Both the position numbers and the translations under genes were made by a program. From contig CADCXA010000029.1 in the NCBI GenBank assembly GCA_902806565.1, positions 496,001 through 560,000 of the forward strand: 64,000 nucleotides of DNA. The letters are read 5' to 3'. Below are positions 58,040-64,000 of the stretch, one piece after another (the first letter of the stretch is position 1; each line of letters begins with the position of its first letter). The notes under the pieces were generated by a model. The model was given only the letters and a program-made list of their open reading frames with translations. It was not told where the DNA came from and ran no database searches. This DNA comes from Hypoxylon rubiginosum (Eukaryota > Ascomycota > Sordariomycetes > Xylariales > Hypoxylaceae).

Positions 58040-60144
58040 ATGGCGACTGCGAACCATCGCGCCACCGCGACGCCTGCTCCTCTTGCGTCCGTCCCGCATA
58101 CTAATGGAACTTCGGCTCACGCTCATGCTCATGCTCACGCTCCAGACGACTGCTTACCAAACGGTCATCATGTCCCCGTACAAGAACCCCGACCTGCCCC
58201 GACCCCGACTCCGAATATGGCGTCGAATCCCGCCGGTAAGAAGGGAAAGGGAAAAAAGACGCTCGATTCAAACGAAGCCTCGAAACTCGTTGCGGCGAGG
58301 ATCTCCCAACTGGAGGTCGATACAGCCGCTGAGAAAGAGCAAGAAGCAGAAATTGGTAGGTGCATTTTGTTTAATTGAAAAAAGGAAAAAGAGAACGAAA
58401 AAACTGTATAGGGGCTGGGGATAGAATTTCGCTTCGACATGTTCGCCAATCCAATATTACGCCGGCAAGCTTTAGGGGTGAGAATATAGCATCAGCATCG
58501 CACACGCCATAGCACACGTTAAGCCGCAGCGAACGAATCGGAGCCGCCCTACCAGTAATTTGCGACCTTATAGGCCTGCAGGGACCCATCGTCTATCGTG
58601 GGCCAAAAGACGTGGAATTTTATAGTCAGGCCGGTACAGAATATCAAGATGGCGTCTACAGTTTTCGATATGCAGCCCCTGCTTCGTCGCACAACTTTGC
58701 TACACAGCATCAGATCACGACATGCGCTGGGCATCGTGTCTTTTGTCGAAATCCCTGACCTAGCTGGATTTATTCTTGATCTCTGGGCAATGCTAATGCC
58801 TCGTTGTGTACTAGATCGAGAAGTACGCAAGGCGAATCGCGAGCTCAACCACCAAATGAACAAGATGAACGACATGGACAAGATAGAGCTTTTGACCAAG
58901 CGATCATCGGAACTGTTTGCGAATATGAAGAGACTCGAGCGCGAGAATCTGAAGAATAAGAAACGCGCGGATCAGCTGCAGAAGGAGAAGGACTCAAGTC
59001 GAACCGATCTGAGCAAGCAAATTAGCCTGAAAGAGAAGCTCGAGAAACTCTGTCGCGAATTGCAAAAGGAGAATAATAAACTCAAGGTACTGTTATATCA
59101 GACGCGAGTGTGGGAAAGCTTAAGCTGATGGAGATGGTCCGCAGAACGAGCACCGGACTTTAAATGATACCCACGACCGACTGAAGTCTTCGTCGGACGA
59201 GCGCTTTAAGAAAGTGCTTGAGACGTTAGAAGGCTTCCAGGAGGAAAAGGACAATCCTCGGAAACAGGTGGTATACATGAAAGCTGAAGAATTGTGCGCT
59301 ATCTCTATACGTCTGTTCGCGAATATGTTATGTATTGACACAATTCTACAGGTTCAAGGCGCGGTTCAAGTCCCTCATTGATCAATACGAGCTTCGAGAA
59401 TTACATTTCCACTCGGCGATGCGCACCAAGGAGATCGAGGTGCAGTGGAATATGGCTCGCTTCGAACAACAGAAGAAGACGGCGGACACTGAATCCAGCC
59501 GCGCGCGCCAACTCAACAGTCAAGTGCTTACATTCACCAAAACTGAAACCGAGTTACGAAGTCAGCTAAATGTTTATGTCGAGAAGTTTAAGCAGGTATG
59601 CGCCCTGTGCCCCTCAATAGCCCGCCGTACGAAGGCATTAACAAATGAGGAGGTCGAGGACACGCTCAACAACAGTAACGACCTATTTTTGACCTTTCGT
59701 AAGGAGATGGAGGATATGTCCAAGAAGACGAAGAAGCTGGAGAAGGAAAACGAGGCCTACAAGCGCAAGGAGGGCGCGCTGAACCAGAACATCTTCAAGA
59801 TGGCCGAGGAACGTAATAGGCATATGAAGGACCTCGAGGACATCAAGAAGAAGAACGACAAGCTCACGAGCATCATCAACCAGATGCAGCAGCAGGGTCG
59901 CGGTATACCCCAGGGCATGCAGGGAACGGTGGAGAGCTGTTACGCCGAGGGGGCGGAAGGAGATGAGGAAGGAGAGCTGGAAGACGGCGACGAGGAGAGC
60001 GAATACGAATACGACGACGAGGGCGACGAGGAAGTGAGCGAAGAAGGCGAGTTTGACGACGACACCGAGGAAGAGCTCATGCCCCAGGTGCCGGGCGCCT
60101 ACGGCCCCGAACGCCCACCCGCCATGACCAACGGCCACCGCTAG
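58040..60144 (+). CDS. taxilin family coiled-coil protein
   Basis: Five exons (58040-58355, 58815-59086, 59145-59293, 59352-59595, 59653-60144) give 490 residues. The N terminus is low complexity with an Ala-His run (AHAHAHAHAH). A long coiled coil follows from about residue 90 to 400, with taxilin hallmarks such as LTKRSSELFANMKRLERENL, LCRELQKENNKLK, LFKARFKSLIDQYELRE and KQVEDTLNNSNDLFLTFRKEM. The tail is strongly acidic (DDEGDEEVSEEGEFDDD). Animal taxilins bind syntaxins not engaged in SNARE complexes and take part in vesicle traffic; the fungal role is not established. The first intron is 459 nt, unusually long for this window, so a further small exon there cannot be excluded. The acceptor at 59652 was chosen because it restores FKQVEDTLN. 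Confidence 0.87.
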
Positions 60145-60629
60145 GAAGCAGATGTGCCAGAGTTGTGGACGGCGGAGCTCTTCCACCCCATCCAGGGTCT
60201 GTTTAGGTGGTTGTGCAGCTTCCGAAGCAGTCCTGACAGGCAGCCGGAGGAGGAGGAGGAGAGGCCTCCTCCTCCTCACACCTAGTCATTGTCTCTGGAG
60301 GGATTCACATTGTTTTTGCAAAACCAGAAACCCGTTGGGGGTTTTGTTTGTCTCCTGCGGAATTACATATCCCACCCCCTTGTTCGTGTCGCGTTGGTAT
60401 ATGTAAGAGCGGGTTGACGACGAAGGAGCGAGTATCGTCCTTTTGCTAGTGATACAGTGTAGCAATAAATGCGAATTGATACTTCTCTCTTGACGTTTCA
60501 CTGGTGACCGGAATTAAACCCGGGAATATATCACATAATGTCTCACAATGCTCCGCTATCTAACGTGCTCAGGCATTTTTATTCATTAGGCATTTCCGTG
60601 GGTATCTATTTCTCTATCAACACTCCATC
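60145..60629. other. convergent 3' spacer
   Basis: 485 bp between the ends of the taxilin and LTV1 genes. A GGAGGAGG purine run at 60245-60262 faces a CCTCCTCCTCCTC run at 60264-60276, an inverted pair that could form a hairpin in the taxilin 3' UTR. Confidence 0.55.
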
Positions 60630-62012
60630 TTATCTAGACGCCGACGCCGACGCCGACGCCGAAGCCGGCTGCGCGCCATATCGACCACGGACTCGAGCCG
60701 GGCCCAGCTCGCGCCTAATCTCGTCGAGCTGCGCCGTGCCGCTCTTCCAGTTGCCCTTCTTCAGGTGCTTCTTGCCGTGCATCGAGTAGCCCCCGAGGAA
60801 GTCGTCCATGATGCCGTCGAAGTCTCCGCGCATGGGGCCCGTGACGCTGGACGCGGTCGAGACCTGCGACATGGAGGTGGTACCATCATCATTGTCGTCG
60901 TCCTCGAAGTCGTCCTCGTTGTACTTCTCGTCGATCACGTCGAAGCGCGCGTCCAGTATGCCCAGCTGCTCCGTGCGGACCAGCGACGAGGACGTCATCG
61001 AGTACCCGGACAGGTTCGTCAGCGCGCCCTTGCGCTTCTTGCGGCGGCCGCCGTTGGTAGTCGTGGTCATGAGCGAGGACTGCAGGTCCGACTGCGAGGG
61101 CGCTACGGGTTTCGAGGGCGCCTTGGTCTGGTCCTTCTTAAACTTCTTGAAGTCTTCCAGCCAGTCCTCGTTCTTGACGGCTTCGCCGTCTTGCTCGTTC
61201 ACGACGGGTACCAGGTCGGGCGCTTCGGAGGACCGTTGCTTGTACTCCTTGTTCGGCTTGGCGGTGTCGTCCGACTCCCAGCCCTCGTCGTCGTCAAACT
61301 CTGCTTCGAAGTCTATGTCGTCCAGCTCGTGACCGTCCTTTGCCAATTCCTGGAAGACATCGTCGTCATCGTCGACATACGCCTCGTCCTCGAGCGCCTC
61401 CAACACCTCGCGGAGGCGCGGGTCCATGTCCGGCTGGAACCCACCAATGGCATCGGGGATTTCCTGTTGCGCCTGGTAGGTAATGTGTTGTAGGTTTTTA
61501 GAGGGAAGGAAGTCGTCTCCGAATAAGTCGTCACGCTTGCGCTCGTCATCCTCAACGTCCAACCGTTTCAGAGCATCCTCTAGGCTCTGCTTTTGCTTTC
61601 CCTTATTTTTGTTGCTAGGTCCACTGTTCGCCTCGACAAACACCACCTCGCCGCTGCCGTTCCCCGAGTTTAGATCTCGGAGATGCTGCATGTAGTCATA
61701 CTCCGTGTCGTCGAAGTAGACGCCGTAGTTGGCGGCCTCGCCTTCGTTGGATCGGATGAGCTCCGCATCGGACCCGAGTTCGGAGGCGAGATCGTCAAGT
61801 TTCTTGATCTTGGAGGCATTGGGGAGCGCCGTCGGGTTTAGGATCATGGACGGCGCCTCGGTGTCGTGGATAAGGGGGTCATTTTGCGGACGGTGCACCA
61901 GCGTGAAGTGCTGGGCCGTTTTCTTGTTGCTGCCCGATTCGTTATAATTAGCAGGTAATTCGAGAAGATAGAAGTTGATTTAGACAACGTACATCCATTT
62001 GCCTTTGGGCAT
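60630..62012 (-). CDS. LTV1: 40S ribosome biogenesis factor Ltv1
   Basis: Two exons (61993-62012 and 60630-61929) encode 439 residues. Splicing out the 63-nt intron restores the conserved start MPKGKWINKKTAQHFTLVHRPQNDP, which is diagnostic of Ltv1. Later blocks include YFDDTEYDYMQHLRDL, PDMDPRLREVLEALEDEAY, EAEFDDDEGW and a C-terminal TEQLGILDARFDVIDEKY with acidic tracts. Ltv1 joins pre-40S particles, helps place Rps3, Rps10 and Rps20 in the head, and leaves after phosphorylation by casein kinase 1; it also aids export. The protein ends in an Ala-Ser run (ASASASASAS) encoded by a GACGCC hexanucleotide repeat on the plus strand, likely length-variable. It shares its promoter spacer with LSG1. 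Confidence 0.93.
60639..60662. repeat. GACGCC hexanucleotide repeat in LTV1 coding end
   Basis: About four GACGCC units, read on the minus strand as Ala-Ser pairs just before the Ltv1 stop codon. The reading frame is kept by any number of units. Confidence 0.8.
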
Positions 62013-62378
62013 CTTGGAAACCGTATCGAAACAACCAGTGTCAAGTTTTTTGCTGATATATTCCGAGGTGAATGGACTTCTCACGACTTAAAGGCAGCGT
62101 TTAGTAAGAGAATGAATAGTTTGGTCACAGTCCATTCCATCAGGGTTCGGTAACTCAGAATTTCGAAAATTTTGGTGGGGTAAATTCTTATCTCACTTAT
62201 CGGACGTGGAGTGACGACAAAAAATAATCGCCCCTCCATTAATCAGCGGTAAATCTGAATAATAGACAGGAAGCAACAATTTATGTGAACTTTCACTTTG
62301 CGCCTGGAAGAAACAGATTTTACGAAAATTATTCCGTAAGACTTCACATAGGCTTACATCAACCAGATACTACCCAAC
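62013..62378. promoter_or_regulatory. shared bidirectional promoter of LTV1 and LSG1
   Basis: Only 366 bp separate the divergent ATGs of the two ribosome-assembly genes. The spacer has no open frame of note and contains an AAAATTTT palindrome at 62166-62173 near its middle, plus a further GAAAATTATT at 62319-62328. Joint regulation is inferred from layout and element. Confidence 0.65.
62166..62173. promoter_or_regulatory. RRPE-like AAAATTTT element
   Basis: The palindrome in CGAAAATTTTGG matches the core of the ribosomal RNA processing element (AAAAATTTT type) that marks ribosome-biogenesis promoters in yeasts. Being palindromic, it can serve both divergent genes. No PAC (GATGAG) partner was seen in the spacer. 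Confidence 0.45.
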
Positions 62379-64000
62379 ATGCCGCTGGCAAAATCCAAAA
62401 ATGCCGTTGGGCTCGGCAACTCGCTCATGAACGATCGCTTTGGAAAAGGCAAAGGATCGGATCGCAAGAGGGGCACTGGAGTTACAAGAGTCAACCACGC
62501 AACTGGTGAAGAGGTACGGATTTTCTTTTATCTGCCCTGTTATTCTTGTCGATCGTTTGTAGCGATTACTTACATGTATAACTCTAGTATATCACAAACG
62601 ACAAGAAGGAGGCAGCATGGGTCAAGATGCGCTCCGTCACCGAGCAAGGCGCTCTAGACGAGTTCCTTGCGACCGCCGAACTTGCCGGCACCGACTTCAC
62701 AGCCGAAAAGATGAATAACGTCAAGATCATACACACTGACCAACGGAATCCCTACCTCCTATCCGCGACAGAGGAGCGCCATGTCATAAACAAGCATGCG
62801 GAGCACAGAGGCAAGTTGACTGTGCCGAGACGGCCGAAGTGGGATGCAAAGACCACCGCCAATGAGCTAGACCAACTAGAGAGGGAGAGTTTCCTGACCT
62901 GGCGAAGGGGGCTAGCAGAGTTGCAAGAGCACAACGACCTACTCATGACCCCCTTTGAACGCAACTTGGAAGTATGGAGACAGTTATGGCGAGTTATCGA
63001 GAGGTCAGACTTGGTCGTCCAAATCGTCGACGCCCGCAACCCTCTTATGTTCCGATCCGAGGATCTAGAAGACTACGTGAAGGACATAGACCCCGCCAAG
63101 AAGAACTTAGTACTAGTCAACAAAGCCGATATGATGACAACGAACCAAAGAAAGGCTTGGGCGACATACTTCAAGGAGAGGCGGGTAGCGTACCGCTTCT
63201 TCTCCGCCAGTCTAGCAAAGCAGTTAAACGAAGAGCGCGACTTGGAGGATGAGCCGGAAGAGCCTCTAAACGGCACATCCGCAAACCCCAAAACAATACA
63301 ACGATCTGATTCGGTTAGCGCTTCAGAGGATGAAAGCGACGAAGATGCAGAAGACTCGGGCGTGTCCCTAAGCCATGACGTCGACACTGTTGACGATGAT
63401 GATGATACGAGGATACTAACGGTCGAGGAGCTGGAAGAAATATTCCATCAGCATGCTTACGACCCTGATGGTATGTGAATTTCAATTTCAATATCAAGTC
63501 ACAACAGCTAACTGTAATAGAACCGGATAAGAAATTGCAAATAGGTCTAGTTGGATACCCCAACGTCGGAAAGTCGTCAACAATTAATGCCCTCGTCGGC
63601 GCCAAGAAAGTCTCGGTATCTGCGACACCCGGCAAAACAAAGCATTTTCAAACCATACACTTGAGCGAGAAGGTCATGCTATGCGATTGCCCTGGTCTCG
63701 TATTCCCCAACTTCGCCACAACAAAAGCCGACCTGGTCTGCAATGGTGTTCTACCAATTGACCAATTGCGAGAATATACAGGTCCCGCCGCGCTTGTCAC
63801 ACATAGAATCCCGCAACCATTCCTGGAGGCAATCTATGGCATCCACATCAGGACTCGGCCGCTCGAAGAAGGTGGCACGGGATTACCCACTGCAAGTGAA
63901 CTATTGGCATCATATGCCAAAGCACGAGGCTTCACCACGCAAGGAGTAGGGCAGCCAGATGAATCTAGAGCCGCAAGGGTCATCTTGAAAGACTACGTGA
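62379..64000 (+). CDS. LSG1: 60S subunit biogenesis GTPase Lsg1 (3' end outside window)
   Basis: Three exons are visible (62379-62513, 62588-63470, 63521 to the edge), about 500 residues of an expected 600-700. The G motifs come in circularly permuted order: NKAD (G4, residues 223-226) precedes GYPNVGKSS (G1, 351-359) and DCPG (G3, 396-399), the mark of the YlqF/Lsg1 class. The start MPLAKSKNAVGLGNSL, the block VPRRPKWDAKTTANELDQLERESFLTWRR and VVQIVDARNPLMFRSEDLE are typical of Lsg1. This cytoplasmic GTPase releases the export adaptor Nmd3 from pre-60S subunits. An acidic insertion (about 260-330) separates G4/G5 from G1, as usual for the family. The frame is open to base 64000. Confidence 0.95.

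Noticed and set aside
60765..61493. 242-codon plus-strand frame
   Set aside because: Antisense shadow of LTV1, whose frame and splice structure are clear.
1..64000. CRISPR arrays, insertion sequences, operons or phage genes
   Set aside because: The window is fungal: spliceosomal introns occur in most genes and no array of equal repeats with spacers is present.
1..64000. Biosynthetic gene cluster around the reductase, rhodopsin-domain or DUF1996 genes
   Set aside because: No polyketide synthase, peptide synthetase, terpene synthase, P450 or cluster-type transcription factor was seen nearby.

Overview
The window is nuclear DNA of a filamentous ascomycete (Pezizomycotina, probably Sordariomycetes; the class is an inference). 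The evidence is short 45-120 nt GT-AG introns with CTAAC/CTGAC-like branch sites, Pezizomycotina-type gene families (fungal NACHT-ankyrin receptors, fungal rhodopsin-fold membrane protein, DUF1996 secreted protein, PhyA phytase), and long intergenic spacers. Exon structures given here were worked out by hand from reading frame, splice sites and family resemblance. None was checked with a search tool.

Layout. 1-9.4 kb: 5' part of an M16 metallopeptidase (minus), a seven-exon ZW10/Dsl1-type vesicle tether (plus), a TMEM14/Tmh11 membrane protein (minus) and a conserved-looking disordered protein (minus). 9.4-18.9 kb: a gene desert holding only tandem repeats, two tRNA-like (pol III-like) sequences and a possible gene remnant. 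18.9-32.2 kb: aldo/keto reductase, a Crb2/Rad9 DNA-damage checkpoint mediator, a seven-helix rhodopsin-domain protein, a 147-aa secreted cysteine protein and ornithine decarboxylase. 32.2-38.7 kb: a second gene-poor stretch with weak coding remnants. 38.7-51.9 kb: secreted phytase, then a convergent pair of immune-receptor-like genes (an ankyrin protein without an NTPase domain, and a NACHT-ankyrin NLR), then a secreted DUF1996 protein. 54-64 kb: a housekeeping block with mitochondrial presequence protease Cym1, taxilin, the 40S assembly factor Ltv1 and the 60S GTPase Lsg1 (cut by the window end).

How they relate. Most neighbours are functionally unrelated and no metabolic cluster is evident. 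Two arrangements look meaningful. LTV1 and LSG1 diverge from one 366-bp spacer that contains an AAAATTTT (RRPE-like) palindrome, as expected for co-regulated ribosome-biogenesis genes. The two STAND/ankyrin-type genes at 42.1-49.2 kb face each other tail to tail, one with and one without a NACHT engine. This pair is the best candidate for an undescribed functional system here. A 10-bp palindrome, TACCTAGGTA, recurs far above chance in spacers and introns across the whole window.
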